The translations under genes were made by a program, and so were the position numbers. This document shows positions 14,940-24,709 of a DNA stretch of 35,005 bases, in pieces; the first letter of the stretch is position 1; each line of letters begins with the position of its first letter. Under the pieces are notes generated by a model. The model was given only the letters and a program-made list of their open reading frames with translations, ran no database searches and was not told the origin of the DNA. The DNA is from Nonomuraea turkmeniaca (GTDB taxonomy: Bacteria; Actinomycetota; Actinomycetes; Streptosporangiales; Streptosporangiaceae). Where the stretch lies: the NCBI RefSeq assembly GCF_005889735.1, contig NZ_VCKY01000107.1:1-35005 (forward strand), written 5' to 3'.

Positions 14940-15866
14940 TCAGCCGGGTACGGTGATCATGGGTGGACGTTCCGAGATCTGGATGTCGCGGTTGAGGATG
15001 TCGTGCCCGGCCGAGCCGCGCCGGAACTGGGCCAGGCGGACGGATGGTTCATGGAACGCCTGGATTTTGCCTTGACGTTGCAGGCGCGACCACGCGGCCA
15101 GCATGATCTGGGACGCCATGCCGCCGAGCGCCTCGGTCGACTGCGGTGCGTGCTCCCGCGAGCCCAGGTCCACCTGGGCGAACGCGTCCAGCCCGGCCAG
15201 GTCGAGCAGGTCGATGAGGAGACCGAGCTCGACGCCGTATCCGGTGAGGAACGGCACACGTTCGAGGGCGGAGCGGCGGCCGGCGTACTCGCCGGCCAGC
15301 GGCTGCACGAAACCGGCCAGCTGCGGCCAGTGCAGGTTGATGAGCGGGCGCGCGACCAGCTCGGTGACCCGGCCGCCACCGTTCGGCGCGCCGTTCAGCG
15401 GGCGGTCGTAGCAGCCCTTGACGTAGCCGACGGTGGGATCGGCGAGTAGTGGGCCGAGCACCCCGCAGATCAGTGAGGAGCGGAATCCCCTGATGTCGGC
15501 GTCGACGAACACCAGGGCGTCACCGCTGGTGACGGCGAGTGACTTCCACAGGGCCTCGCCCTTGCCGTCCAGCGGTTCGAGCTCCGGCAGGATCTCGTCC
15601 TGGGCGTGCACCCGGGCTCCGGCGCGCGCGGCCACCCGCGCGGTGTCGTCGCAGGAGCGTGAGTCGATGACCACGATCTCGTCGACGAGCCCGTCCAGCT
15701 CGCGCCGGATGACGCCGACGATCTCGCCGATGGTCTCTCGTTCGTCGCGGGCCGGGAGCACCACGCTGACGATGGTGTCCCCTTTGGCGGCCACCAGGTC
15801 CCGGACCGGCCAGTCCCCGGCGGACGAAGTACGGCGCCGCAACCATCCGGACACTTCTGGAAGCAT
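14940..15866 (-). CDS. gpgS: Glucosyl-3-phosphoglycerate synthase (GT81)
   Basis: 308 residues. It transfers glucose from NDP-glucose to 3-phosphoglycerate, the first step to glucosylglycerate and, in mycobacteria, methylglucose lipopolysaccharides. The GT-A fold is clear: VSVVLPARDERETIGEIVGV, EIVVIDSRSCDDTARVA, LDGKGEALWKSLA, and D122-A-D124 in FVDADIRGF at the metal-binding DxD position. Further family blocks are YVKGCYDRPL, ELVARPLINLHWPQL and PLAGEYAGRRSALERVPF. ATG 15866 is preceded by GGGAGG at 6 bases. It lies 54 bases after the RamB-type gene on the same strand and may be co-transcribed with it. The phosphatase (gpgP) is not in the window. The N-terminal ~20 residues are short compared with mycobacterial GpgS. 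Confidence 0.9.
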   Translation of the reverse strand: MLPEVSGWLRRRTSSAGDWPVRDLVAAKGDTIVSVVLPARDERETIGEIVGVIRRELDGLVDEIVVIDSRSCDDTARVAARAGARVHAQDEILPELEPLDGKGEALWKSLAVTSGDALVFVDADIRGFRSSLICGVLGPLLADPTVGYVKGCYDRPLNGAPNGGGRVTELVARPLINLHWPQLAGFVQPLAGEYAGRRSALERVPFLTGYGVELGLLIDLLDLAGLDAFAQVDLGSREHAPQSTEALGGMASQIMLAAWSRLQRQGKIQAFHEPSVRLAQFRRGSAGHDILNRDIQISERPPMITVPG

Positions 15867-15920
15867 GCGACACCTCCCCCCGAGTCCCCCAACTCCTCCC
15901 AATTCCCGCCAGCTGGCAAC

Positions 15921-17393
15921 TTATGTGCTGGCCGTGTGGCGCTCCAGGAAGGTGTACACGTCCGCCTCGTCCACGCCGGGGAACGATCCGGGCGGCAGCG
16001 CGGCCAGGACGTGGGAGTTGGCGCGGGCCGACGGCCAGGCGTACCCCTCCCAGCGATTGGCCAGCTCGGCGGGCGGCCGGCGGCAGCAGTCGCCGCTGGG
16101 GCAGTTGGACTTGGTGCGGCTGGTGGTCTCACGGCCACGGAACCACCGCGACTCCTTGTACGGCACCCCCAGCGTGATGGCGAAGTCCCGCTCCCGCGAC
16201 GGATCCACGTGCGCCACGCAGAAATAGGTCCCGGTGGGCGAGTCGGAGTACTGGTAGTAGACGGAGAACCGGTCGGGCGAGGCGAACACCTGCCGCCCCG
16301 ACCACTGCAGACACATCCGCTGCCCCTCGATGGCGCCCTGCTCGTCGGCGGGGAACTCGATGCCGTCGTTCTCGTACGCCTTGTAGATGGTGCCCCCGGC
16401 GTCGTTGCGCACGAAGTGGCAGACGAGACCCAGGTGGTGGGTGGCGAGGTTGGTGAAGCGGTGCGCGGCCATCTCGTAGGACACCGCGAAGACATCCCGC
16501 AGGTCCTCCACCGACAGCGCCCGGTCGGCCTTGGCCTCCTGCAGGTAGAGCGTGGCGGCCCGCTCGGGGACGAGCACGGCGGCGGCGAAGTAGTTGGCCT
16601 CGGTGCGCTGGCGCAGGAAGTCGGCGAAGTCGCGCGGCTTGTCGTGGCCGAGCGCCAGATGGCCGAGCGTCTGGAGCAGGATCGTGCGCGGGGTGTGCAT
16701 GCCGAGCTGCTCGTGCTTGACGTAGATGCGGCGGTTGCGCAGGTCGGTGATGGAGCGCACGGAGCGGGGCAGGTCCTGCGCGGTGTGCACGGTGTAGCCG
16801 AAGTGCGTGACCAGGCTCTGGATCGTGCTCTGGGACAATGCGCCGGTACGGTAGCCGACCGCGTCGAGCGCCTTGGCGGCGGCCTGCTCGATGTCGGGGA
16901 AGTAGTTGCCCACCTCGCGCTGGCGGCGCCGCAGCTCGGCGTTGGCCGCCCTGGCCTCCTCGGGGGTGGCGGTGCCGCGAGTCTGCCGGGCGCGCAACTC
17001 GCCGTACAGGCCGAGGATGTGCTCCAGGACGTCGTTGGGCACGCGGGCGGAGACCTTCAGCCGCGGCAGGCCGAGGCCGGCGTAGACGGGGTCGCGCTGC
17101 GCCTCCTCCAGCGCGATCTCGAGCTGGGCGCGGCGGTTGGGCGGCTGGCGGCGCAGCAGCTCCTCGACCGGCACGCCGAGCGCGGACGCCAGCGCCTTGA
17201 GCAGCGAGAGTTTGGGCTCGCGCTTGCCGTTCTCCAGCAGCGACAGCTGGCTCGGCGCCCTGCTGACGCGCGAGCCCAGGTCGGACAGGGTCATGCCGCG
17301 CTGTTTGCGCAGGTGGCGCAGGCGCTGGCCAAACGCGATGAGATCCAGCTCTTGCGTCAAAGACAGCGGTTCTTCACCTAGCAAGGGCGCCAT
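15921..17393 (-). CDS. ramB: RamB/PrpR-type regulator (XRE HTH, DUF955-like and short-chain fatty acyl domains)
   Basis: 490 residues, a transcription factor of acetate/propionate metabolism. The HTH spans about residues 20-80: LRHLRKQRGMTLSDLGSRVS, then APSQLSLLENGKREPKLSLL. A long middle region ends in the IrrE/DUF955-like fold. The peptidase HExxH position there reads LLQTLGHLALGHD, so the first His and the Glu are missing and it should be non-catalytic. The C-terminal ScfR domain has RFTNLATHHLGLVCHFVRND and a cysteine cluster NCPSGDCC. The related PrpR of Mycobacterium tuberculosis binds an iron-sulfur cluster through conserved cysteines. It is divergent from aceA, the known RamB target in Corynebacterium and Mycobacterium, which is why I prefer RamB over PrpR. 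Confidence 0.88.
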   Translation of the reverse strand: MAPLLGEEPLSLTQELDLIAFGQRLRHLRKQRGMTLSDLGSRVSRAPSQLSLLENGKREPKLSLLKALASALGVPVEELLRRQPPNRRAQLEIALEEAQRDPVYAGLGLPRLKVSARVPNDVLEHILGLYGELRARQTRGTATPEEARAANAELRRRQREVGNYFPDIEQAAAKALDAVGYRTGALSQSTIQSLVTHFGYTVHTAQDLPRSVRSITDLRNRRIYVKHEQLGMHTPRTILLQTLGHLALGHDKPRDFADFLRQRTEANYFAAAVLVPERAATLYLQEAKADRALSVEDLRDVFAVSYEMAAHRFTNLATHHLGLVCHFVRNDAGGTIYKAYENDGIEFPADEQGAIEGQRMCLQWSGRQVFASPDRFSVYYQYSDSPTGTYFCVAHVDPSRERDFAITLGVPYKESRWFRGRETTSRTKSNCPSGDCCRRPPAELANRWEGYAWPSARANSHVLAALPPGSFPGVDEADVYTFLERHTAST

Positions 17394-17480
17394 GAGCAGA
17401 TCTTAGACAGAAATTCGATCCATCTTCCAGCCTCCGACGGCACATCGTCCGCAAGGAGGCGATTGGTCTAGGCCAACGGT

Positions 17481-17546
17481 AAAACTCGCAATTTCTTCTG
17501 CTTCAAATACCGGCCAGTAATGGACAGATCGAGAATTTTCGCGAAT
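17481..17546. promoter_or_regulatory. Candidate RamB sites in the ramB-aceA spacer
   Basis: The 239-base divergent spacer is locally AT-rich. It holds ACTCGCAATTT (17484-17494) and TTTTCGCGAAT (17536-17546, with the palindrome TTCGCGAA). Both resemble the TTTGCAAA-like RamB boxes known from Corynebacterium. They are imperfect matches judged by eye. Confidence 0.4.
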
Positions 17547-17632
17547 CTTCTCACCGGTTCAGCCTGTTAGGCGGCCTCTCCCGGGCACAAGACTCGGCGT
17601 AAGCACCCAGGGGACGACACAAGGAGTGAACA

Positions 17633-18916
<1,284 letters not shown>

Positions 18917-18968
18917 ACCCCTGATCTCGCCGGCCACCTCCAGGGCATGGGATGGTTCCCCCGGCGAC

Positions 18969-19003
18969 GGCCGCGCCAGTCTCCCCCAGCGACTGGCGCG
19001 GCC
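18969..19003 (+). terminator. Intrinsic terminator after aceA
   Basis: GGCCGCGCCAGTC, 9-base loop, GACTGGCGCGGCC is a perfect 13-bp stem followed by TTT, 52 bases after the aceA stop. The convergent GH4 gene ends 23 bases further on, so it may act in both directions. Confidence 0.9.
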
Positions 19004-19025
19004 TTTCAGCGCCCTGAGACGGTGG

Positions 19026-20366
19026 TCAGCGCGGGAAGACGGCGGCGAGTTCGGGGATGCGGACGCGGTAGCCGTCGAGCAGCCGGCGGGCCGTCGTCAC
19101 CGAGTCGACCAGCGGGTGCAGCGCGAACGCCGCCACCGCCAGATGCGACGAGCCGGTCAGCGCGGCCTCGATGGCCGTCTGCTCCACCGCCTTCACCTGC
19201 TGGACCAAGCCCAGGAAGCGGCCGGGGAGCGGGCGGGTGGCCAGGGGCCGGACGCCGGCGCCGGTCACCATGCACGGGATCTCCACGACGGCGTCCTCGG
19301 GCAGGCCGGGCACCGCGGAGCCGTTGCGCACGTTGAGGATCATGGTGGCGGGCTCGCCGCGGGCGATGGCGGCCATGAGGGCCAGCGCGATGCCCTCGTA
19401 CCCGCCCGCCTCCAGGTCGGCGGCGTCCCGCTCGCCGGCGTCGGTGGCGTCGCGGGCCTCGGCCATGTAGGTGGCGTCGCGCTGCCTGCGTGCCCTGAGC
19501 CACTCCGCGAGCGCCTCGCCGGGCCGGGCGCGCACGGCCGCGTAGAAGGCGTCCTGCTGGCCCAGCAGGGACTCGCCCCGGGTCGGCCCGGAGATCGCGG
19601 CGACGGCCTCGCGGGTGAAGTAGTAGTAGTAGAGGTATTCGTTGGGCAGGGCTCCCAGCGTGCGCACCCACTCGGGCCCGAAGATGCGGGCCTCCTCGAC
19701 CTGCCGCAGCGCCGCGTCGTCGGCGAGCAGGCCGGGCAGCACGTCGGTGCCCTGGTGGACGAGGCCACGCAGCCAGCCGAGGTGGTTGAGGCCGACGTAG
19801 TCGGGCGACACGCGGGCCGGGTCGAGCCCGAGCGCGGCGGCGGCCCGCCGGATCAGCCCGATCGGCGAGTCGCAGATGCCGATCACCCGGTCGCCGAGCA
19901 CCCGCCGCATGGCCTCGGTGATCATGCCGGCGGGGTTGGTGAAGTTGACGACCCAGGCCCGGGGCGCGAGCGCGGCCACCCGCTCGGCCACGTGGACCGC
20001 GACCGGGATGGTGCGCAGGCCGTACGCGATGCCGCCGGGACCTGTCGTCTCCTGGCCGAGCAGGCCCAGGTCCAAGGCGACCCGCTCGTCCGCGGTGCGC
20101 CCGGACAGGCCGCCGACGCGGATGGCCGAGAAGACGAAGTGCGCGTCGCGGATCGCGGCGTCCAGCTCGGTGGTGGTGCGCACGGCGGGCGGGTCGTCGT
20201 GCCCGGCGGCGAGCTGGCGCAGCACGTTCTCCATGGCCTCCAGCCGCTCGGCCGACACGTCGTACAGCACCACCTCTGTGACGCGCGGTTTTGCCGGATC
20301 GCGCAGGAGCGCGCCGTACACGAGCGGCACTCGGAAGCCCCCGCCTCCGAGGACGGCGAGTCTCAT
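19026..20366 (-). CDS. Glycoside hydrolase family 4, 6-phospho-beta-glucosidase-like
   Basis: 446 residues. GH4 enzymes cleave (usually 6-phosphorylated) glycosides by an NAD+- and Mn2+-dependent redox-elimination mechanism in the cytoplasm. The N-terminal Rossmann fold starts MRLAVLGGGGFRVPLVYGAL. Later come LLGQETTGPGGIAYGLRTIP and VVNFTNPAGMITEAM. The metal ligands are Cys165 in IGICDSP and His195 in GLNHLGW, which mark the phospho-beta-glucosidase branch. ATG 20366 is preferred; GTG 20372 is two codons earlier. The gene starts about 10 bases after the DeoR stop and shares its operon. No PTS is present, so the phosphate must come from a kinase, most simply the PfkB protein encoded across the promoter. 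Confidence 0.92.
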   Translation of the reverse strand: MRLAVLGGGGFRVPLVYGALLRDPAKPRVTEVVLYDVSAERLEAMENVLRQLAAGHDDPPAVRTTTELDAAIRDAHFVFSAIRVGGLSGRTADERVALDLGLLGQETTGPGGIAYGLRTIPVAVHVAERVAALAPRAWVVNFTNPAGMITEAMRRVLGDRVIGICDSPIGLIRRAAAALGLDPARVSPDYVGLNHLGWLRGLVHQGTDVLPGLLADDAALRQVEEARIFGPEWVRTLGALPNEYLYYYYFTREAVAAISGPTRGESLLGQQDAFYAAVRARPGEALAEWLRARRQRDATYMAEARDATDAGERDAADLEAGGYEGIALALMAAIARGEPATMILNVRNGSAVPGLPEDAVVEIPCMVTGAGVRPLATRPLPGRFLGLVQQVKAVEQTAIEAALTGSSHLAVAAFALHPLVDSVTTARRLLDGYRVRIPELAAVFPR

Positions 20367-20376
20367 CCGCACCCCT

Positions 20377-21135
20377 TCACGTGAGCAGCACCTCGGCGCC
20401 GGCGGCCGCGCAGTTGCGCAGCGTGGCCGCGTCGGCGCCCTCGTTCGTCACGATCACGTCGATGTCCTCGGGCCCGCACACCCGCAGCGCGCCGGTGCCG
20501 GGGAACTTGTGCCGGTCCACGAGCAGCACCACCTGCCGCGCCGCGGAGATCATCGCGCGTTTGAGCGGCACCTCGGCGAGCGTGGTGTCGACGAGCTGCC
20601 CGTCCGGCCGCACGCCGCTGGCGCCCAGGAACACGCGGTCGGCGACCACCTGGCTCAGCGCCGCCTCGGTCAGCACCCCGATCAGCGAGTGATAGGTCCG
20701 GCGCAGCATGCCGCCGAGCAGCAGCAGCTCCACCGCCGGGTCGGTGCGGAGCACGTCGAGCACGGCGAGGCTGGAGGTGACCACGGTGACGCGGCGGCCC
20801 CGCAGCCGCCTGGCCAGCCGCATCGTGGTCGTCCCGATGTCGAGCAGGATCACGTCCCCGTCGGCGACCAGCTGCGCGGCCCGCGCGGCCACGGTCTCCT
20901 TGTCCTGCTCGTCGACCACCTCGACCGCGGCGAAGGGCCGATCGGCGTCGGCGTCCACGCCGGCCAGGGCACCGCCGCGGACCCGCCGCAGCGTCCCGTC
21001 GCGGTCGAGCACCTCGAGATCTCTGCGGATGGTCGACGGGCTCACGCCGAGCTGGCTGGCGAGATCGCGAACGCTCGTGGCGCCTGAGAACCGGACGCGG
21101 CGCATGATCTCGGCATGCCTGAGGCGCTGAAGCAC
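20377..21135 (-). CDS. DeoR-family transcriptional regulator of the sugar locus
   Basis: 252 residues. The N-terminal helix-turn-helix is LRHAEIMRRVRFSGATSVRD, then LASQLGVSPSTIRRDLEVLD and GTLRRVRGGAL, the DeoR signature. The sugar-phosphate-sensing domain follows: GDVILLDIGTTTMRLARRL, TVVTSSLAVLDVL, LLLGGMLRRTYHSLIG and VFLGASGVRPDGQL. DeoR proteins usually respond to a phosphorylated sugar intermediate, which fits a locus with a kinase and a phospho-glycosidase. The start is GTG 21135. A TACACT element just upstream suggests the mRNA is leaderless or nearly so. It sits between its two target units and probably represses both. Confidence 0.93.
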   Translation of the reverse strand: MLQRLRHAEIMRRVRFSGATSVRDLASQLGVSPSTIRRDLEVLDRDGTLRRVRGGALAGVDADADRPFAAVEVVDEQDKETVAARAAQLVADGDVILLDIGTTTMRLARRLRGRRVTVVTSSLAVLDVLRTDPAVELLLLGGMLRRTYHSLIGVLTEAALSQVVADRVFLGASGVRPDGQLVDTTLAEVPLKRAMISAARQVVLLVDRHKFPGTGALRVCGPEDIDVIVTNEGADAATLRNCAAAGAEVLLT

Positions 21136-21268
21136 GGCGCGAGTGTATCAGTCAATTTCACGCACAAGTAAGCATCTTTGCCCAAACACACGCGCAACAG
21201 CACTTGAAGTGTGCGAGTAAACGTGCAAGATTGCGCACATCTCGGTGTGTCGAGGAGGACCCATTCCC
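21136..21268. promoter_or_regulatory. Divergent promoter/operator of the DeoR-GH4 and PfkB-ABC-PIG-L units
   Basis: This AT-enriched 133-base spacer has a minus-strand -10 candidate TACACT (21142-21147) and a dyad CACTT-g-AAGTG (21201-21211). Two loosely similar AGTAA-containing stretches lie around it (near 21165 and 21216). A ribosome site AGGAGG (21253-21258) serves the kinase GTG. The dyad is the best DeoR operator candidate. Confidence 0.45.
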
Positions 21269-22456
21269 GTGTCTGTCCAGGCGTACGACCCTCTGGCCGA
21301 CGAGCGGACCCCCGAGGGCCCGCAGTTCGACGTGTTCCTGGCCGGGACGGTCTTCCTGGACATCATCTTCACCGGCCTGCCCGCGATGCCCGCGGCCGGC
21401 ACGGAGATCTGGGCCGAGGGCATGGGCTCGTGCCCCGGCGGCATCGCCAACCTCGCCATCGCGACCAGCCGGCTGGGGCTGCGCACGTCGCTCGCTGCGG
21501 CGTTCGGCGACGACGACTACGGCGACTTCTGCTGGCGCACGCTGGAGGAGCAGGAGTCGGTCGACCTGTCCAGGTCGCGGCGCTTCGAGCACTGGCACTC
21601 GCCGGTGACGGTCTCCATGGCCGTGGCCCGCGACCGCAGCATGGTGACGCACGGCCATCCCGCGCCCATGCCGACGTCCGAGATGATCGGCAAGCCGCCC
21701 TGCTCCAAGGCCGTGATCGTGACGCTCTCCCCGGAGGAGCCGCTCGGCGCGCCCGGCAGCTCGTGCAACTGGGCCGAGCTGGCGCACCGCGACGGGGCGC
21801 TGATCTTCGCGGACGTGGGCTGGGACCCGTCGGGCCACTGGCCGTCCTCGGTGCTGGAGCAGCTGTCGCTGTGCCACGCGTTCCTGCCGAACGCGACCGA
21901 GGCGATGGCCTACACCCGCACCGACACGCCCCGCGACGCGTTGTACGCGATCGCCGACCACGTGCCGGTGGCCGTGGTGACCGACGGGGCCAACGGCGCC
22001 ATGGCGATCGACTCGACGACGGGTGAGGAGGCGTTCGTGCCCGCGCCGCGGGTGACGGCGCTCGACCCGACGGGTGCGGGCGACGTCTTCGGGGCGGGGT
22101 TCGTGCTCGGCACCCTGTGCGGCTGGCCGCTGTCCGACCGGCTGGCGTTCGCCGAGGTGTGCGCCGCGCTGGCGGTGCAGCAGTTCGGCGGGTCGCTGGC
22201 CGCCCCGGGCTGGGGGGACATCGCGGACTGGTGGCACGAGGTGCGGGAGGCGGCCCGGCACAGCGGCGCCTACGGCAGCTCGCTCGCCCGCCGTTATGCC
22301 TTCCTCGACCGGCTGGTGCCCACCGTCCCGGTCGGCGCGGTGCGCCGCGCCGTCGCCACCATCGCCCGCTACGCCGACGTCGGCATGGCCCCCCAGACGC
22401 CCCCTGCCGAAGGCGAGGACCCGGACGCGCCTCGCGTGCCTGCGCAGAAGGAGTAA
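21269..22456 (+). CDS. PfkB-family carbohydrate kinase
   Basis: 395 residues from GTG 21269, with AGGAGG 10 bases upstream. The start is VFLAGTVFLDIIFTGLPAMP, then the sugar-binding GGIANLAIATSRLGLRTSLA. The C-terminal PfkB signature is D266-PTGAGD-VFGAGF, with catalytic Asp272. PfkB kinases phosphorylate sugars or nucleosides with ATP, often at O6 or C1. The ~75-residue C-terminal extension (WWHEVREAARHSGAYGSSLA, then FLDRLVPTVPVGAV) makes it longer than ribokinase (about 310). It leads the importer operon, 4 bases before the binding-protein gene. The simplest role is to phosphorylate the imported saccharide for the GH4 enzyme. The exact substrate is unknown. Confidence 0.9.
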   Translation: MSVQAYDPLADERTPEGPQFDVFLAGTVFLDIIFTGLPAMPAAGTEIWAEGMGSCPGGIANLAIATSRLGLRTSLAAAFGDDDYGDFCWRTLEEQESVDLSRSRRFEHWHSPVTVSMAVARDRSMVTHGHPAPMPTSEMIGKPPCSKAVIVTLSPEEPLGAPGSSCNWAELAHRDGALIFADVGWDPSGHWPSSVLEQLSLCHAFLPNATEAMAYTRTDTPRDALYAIADHVPVAVVTDGANGAMAIDSTTGEEAFVPAPRVTALDPTGAGDVFGAGFVLGTLCGWPLSDRLAFAEVCAALAVQQFGGSLAAPGWGDIADWWHEVREAARHSGAYGSSLARRYAFLDRLVPTVPVGAVRRAVATIARYADVGMAPQTPPAEGEDPDAPRVPAQKE

Positions 22457-22460
22457 CACC

Positions 22461-23816
22461 ATGACCCCCCCGATGCGACTCGCCGTGCTCGCCGCAGGCG
22501 TGCTGGTCCTGACCTCGTGCGCGCCAGGCTCCTCGGCCCCGCCCACACCGACGTCCGCGCCACCGAGCGCGGTCCGCACCGACGCCGCCGCGCTCGGCAA
22601 CGTCACGCTCACCGTCTGGGACCAGGAGGTGCGCGGCGGGCAGGCGGCCCAGATGAAGCAGCTCAACGACGCCTTCCAGGCCAAATACCCCAACATCAAG
22701 CTGAACCGGGTGTCCCGCTCCTTCGACGACCTCAACACCACCCTGCGCCTGGCCTTGAGCGGCAACGAACCGCCGGACGTGGTGGAGGCCAACAACGGCC
22801 GCTCCTCGATGGGCGCGTTCGTCAAGGCCGGCCAGTTGCGGCCGCTGGACGCCTACGCCGACGTCTACGGGTGGAAGCGGCGTTACCCGGAGTCGGTGCT
22901 GCGGTACTCGCGCTACAGCGCCGACGGCAAGCTCTTCGGCGAGGGCAACCTGTACGGCCTGCCGCAGGTCGGCGAGGTCGTCGGCGTCTTCTACAACCGC
23001 GCCAAGCTCACCAAGCTCGGCCTGCAGCCGCCGAAGACGTGGGCCGACTTCGAGACCTCGCTGGCCACGGCCAAGGCCGGTGGCGAGGTGCCGCTGCAAC
23101 TCGGCAACCTGGACAAGTGGCCGGCCATCCACGTGTTCGGCACCGTGCAGAGCCGCCACGTCCCGCCGGACCAGATCGGCACGCTCGGCTTCGGCCGCAA
23201 GGGCGCCACGTGGAACACGCCCGAGAACACCGCCACCGCCGAGCAACTCGTCGGCTGGGTCGACAAGGGCTACTTCGCCAAGGGCTTCAACGGCCAGGGG
23301 TACGACCCGGCGTGGCAGGCGTTCGGCAAGGGCCAGGGCGTCTTCATGATCGCGGGCACCTGGCTCCTCGCCGACCTGCAGAAGGCGCTGGGTGACGACC
23401 TCGGGTTCATGCTGCCGCCGGGCGTCACGGCCGACGCACCGCCGGTCGCGACGGGCGGCACCGGGCTGCCGTTCGCGATCACCGCCAAGAGCCCCAACCC
23501 GGACGCGGCGGCGGCGTACATCAACTTCATCACCAGCGCCGACGCCATGAAAGTGCTCACCGCGACCGGAAATCTGCCGGTCGCCGAGACCGGGCAGCAG
23601 AGCGTGGCCAAGGGGCCGCAGCAGGACGTCTTCACCGCGTTCGGGACCGTGACCGCGAAGAACGGGCTGGTGCCGTACCTGGACTACGCCACTCCGACGT
23701 TCGCCGACACCCTGGGCGCGGCGCTGCAGGACCTGCTGGCCGAGAAGGCGACGCCGCAGGAGTTCCTGGCCACGCTGGAGAAGGACTACAAGACCTTCGC
23801 CGAGAGCAACGGATGA
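22461..23816 (+). CDS. ABC sugar transporter solute-binding lipoprotein
   Basis: 451 residues, family 1 extracellular solute-binding protein. ATG 22461 has AAGGAG upstream. The signal peptide ends in the lipobox LTSC (Cys20) followed by a Ser/Pro/Thr linker. The mature domain starts VTLTVWDQEVRGGQAAQM and continues NDAFQAKYPNIKLNRV, NEPPDVVEANNGRSSMGAFV and YGLPQVGEVVGVFYNRAKL. It ends TPQEFLATLEKDYKTF. This pattern fits binding proteins for oligosaccharides. It overlaps the first permease by ATGA. No ligand-specific motif can be read by eye. Confidence 0.94.
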   Translation: MTPPMRLAVLAAGVLVLTSCAPGSSAPPTPTSAPPSAVRTDAAALGNVTLTVWDQEVRGGQAAQMKQLNDAFQAKYPNIKLNRVSRSFDDLNTTLRLALSGNEPPDVVEANNGRSSMGAFVKAGQLRPLDAYADVYGWKRRYPESVLRYSRYSADGKLFGEGNLYGLPQVGEVVGVFYNRAKLTKLGLQPPKTWADFETSLATAKAGGEVPLQLGNLDKWPAIHVFGTVQSRHVPPDQIGTLGFGRKGATWNTPENTATAEQLVGWVDKGYFAKGFNGQGYDPAWQAFGKGQGVFMIAGTWLLADLQKALGDDLGFMLPPGVTADAPPVATGGTGLPFAITAKSPNPDAAAAYINFITSADAMKVLTATGNLPVAETGQQSVAKGPQQDVFTAFGTVTAKNGLVPYLDYATPTFADTLGAALQDLLAEKATPQEFLATLEKDYKTFAESNG

Positions 23817-24709
23817 CGCAACGGATGACGGCGGCCCGGCCCCCCGGGGAGCCGCGCCGCGTCGCCTACCTGTACCTGCTGCCGGCCTTCGCCGTGTACG
23901 CGGCGTTCCTGCTCTACCCGATCGGCCGCGCGGTGCAGATCTCGTTGTACGACTGGGACGGCCTGTCTCTGGGCAGGTGGGTCGGCCTGGACAACTACGC
24001 CGCGATCGTCGCCGACGAAGGGTTGCGGGCCGCCTTCGGTCACGCGCTGGTCCTCATCGTGTTCTTCGCGGTGGGGCCGCTGGTGATCGGGCTGGGCCTG
24101 GCCGCGATACTCAACCACGCCAAGGTGCGCGGGCTGGGGTTCTTCCGCACCGTGGTGTTCCTGCCGCAGGTGGTCGCCATGGTCGTGGTGGCCGTGGCGT
24201 GGCGGCGCGTGTACGCCCCCGACGGCACGCTCAACACGCTGCTCGGCGCGCTCGGGCTGGACTCGCTGACGCGGGGCTGGCTGGGCGACTACACGTTCGC
24301 GCTGCCGGCGGTCGGCGTGGTCGGCACGTGGTTCGAGACCGGCCTGGTGACCGTGCTGCTGCTGGCCGGGATGAGCCGCATCCCCGGGGAGTTGTACGAG
24401 GCGGCGCGGCTCGACGGGGCCGGCGCGGTGCGGGAGTTCTTCGCGGTCACGCTGCCGTCGGTGCGCGGGGAGATCGCGGTCGCCCTCACGCTCACGGTCA
24501 TCGCCGCGTTGCGGACGTTCGACCTCGTGTACATCACGACGCGGGGCGGGCCGGGCGACTCGACCTCGGTGCCGTCGTACGAGGTCTACCACCGGGCCTT
24601 CGGGCTCGGCCAGGTCGGCTCGGCGGCGGCGATCGGTGTCACGCTGACCGTCGTGATCTTCGTGATCTCGTTCGGGATCAACCGGTTCGCGGACAGGAGG
24701 ATCGCGTGA
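23813..24709 (+). CDS. ABC sugar transporter permease, MalF type
   Basis: 298 residues with six hydrophobic helices, beginning VAYLYLLPAFAVYAAFLLYP, the standard N-terminus of this permease group. The ATPase-coupling EAA loop is EAARLDGAGAVREFFAVTLP at about residue 196. It overlaps the binding-protein gene (ATGA) and the second permease (GTGA). Together they form the channel of a sugar importer. No ATPase gene is present. Confidence 0.95.
   Translation: MTQRMTAARPPGEPRRVAYLYLLPAFAVYAAFLLYPIGRAVQISLYDWDGLSLGRWVGLDNYAAIVADEGLRAAFGHALVLIVFFAVGPLVIGLGLAAILNHAKVRGLGFFRTVVFLPQVVAMVVVAVAWRRVYAPDGTLNTLLGALGLDSLTRGWLGDYTFALPAVGVVGTWFETGLVTVLLLAGMSRIPGELYEAARLDGAGAVREFFAVTLPSVRGEIAVALTLTVIAALRTFDLVYITTRGGPGDSTSVPSYEVYHRAFGLGQVGSAAAIGVTLTVVIFVISFGINRFADRRIA

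Noticed and set aside
15936..17381. A 481-codon plus-strand open frame opposite the RamB-type gene
   Set aside because: It is antisense to a gene with unambiguous HTH and ScfR motifs. No ribosome site or domain.
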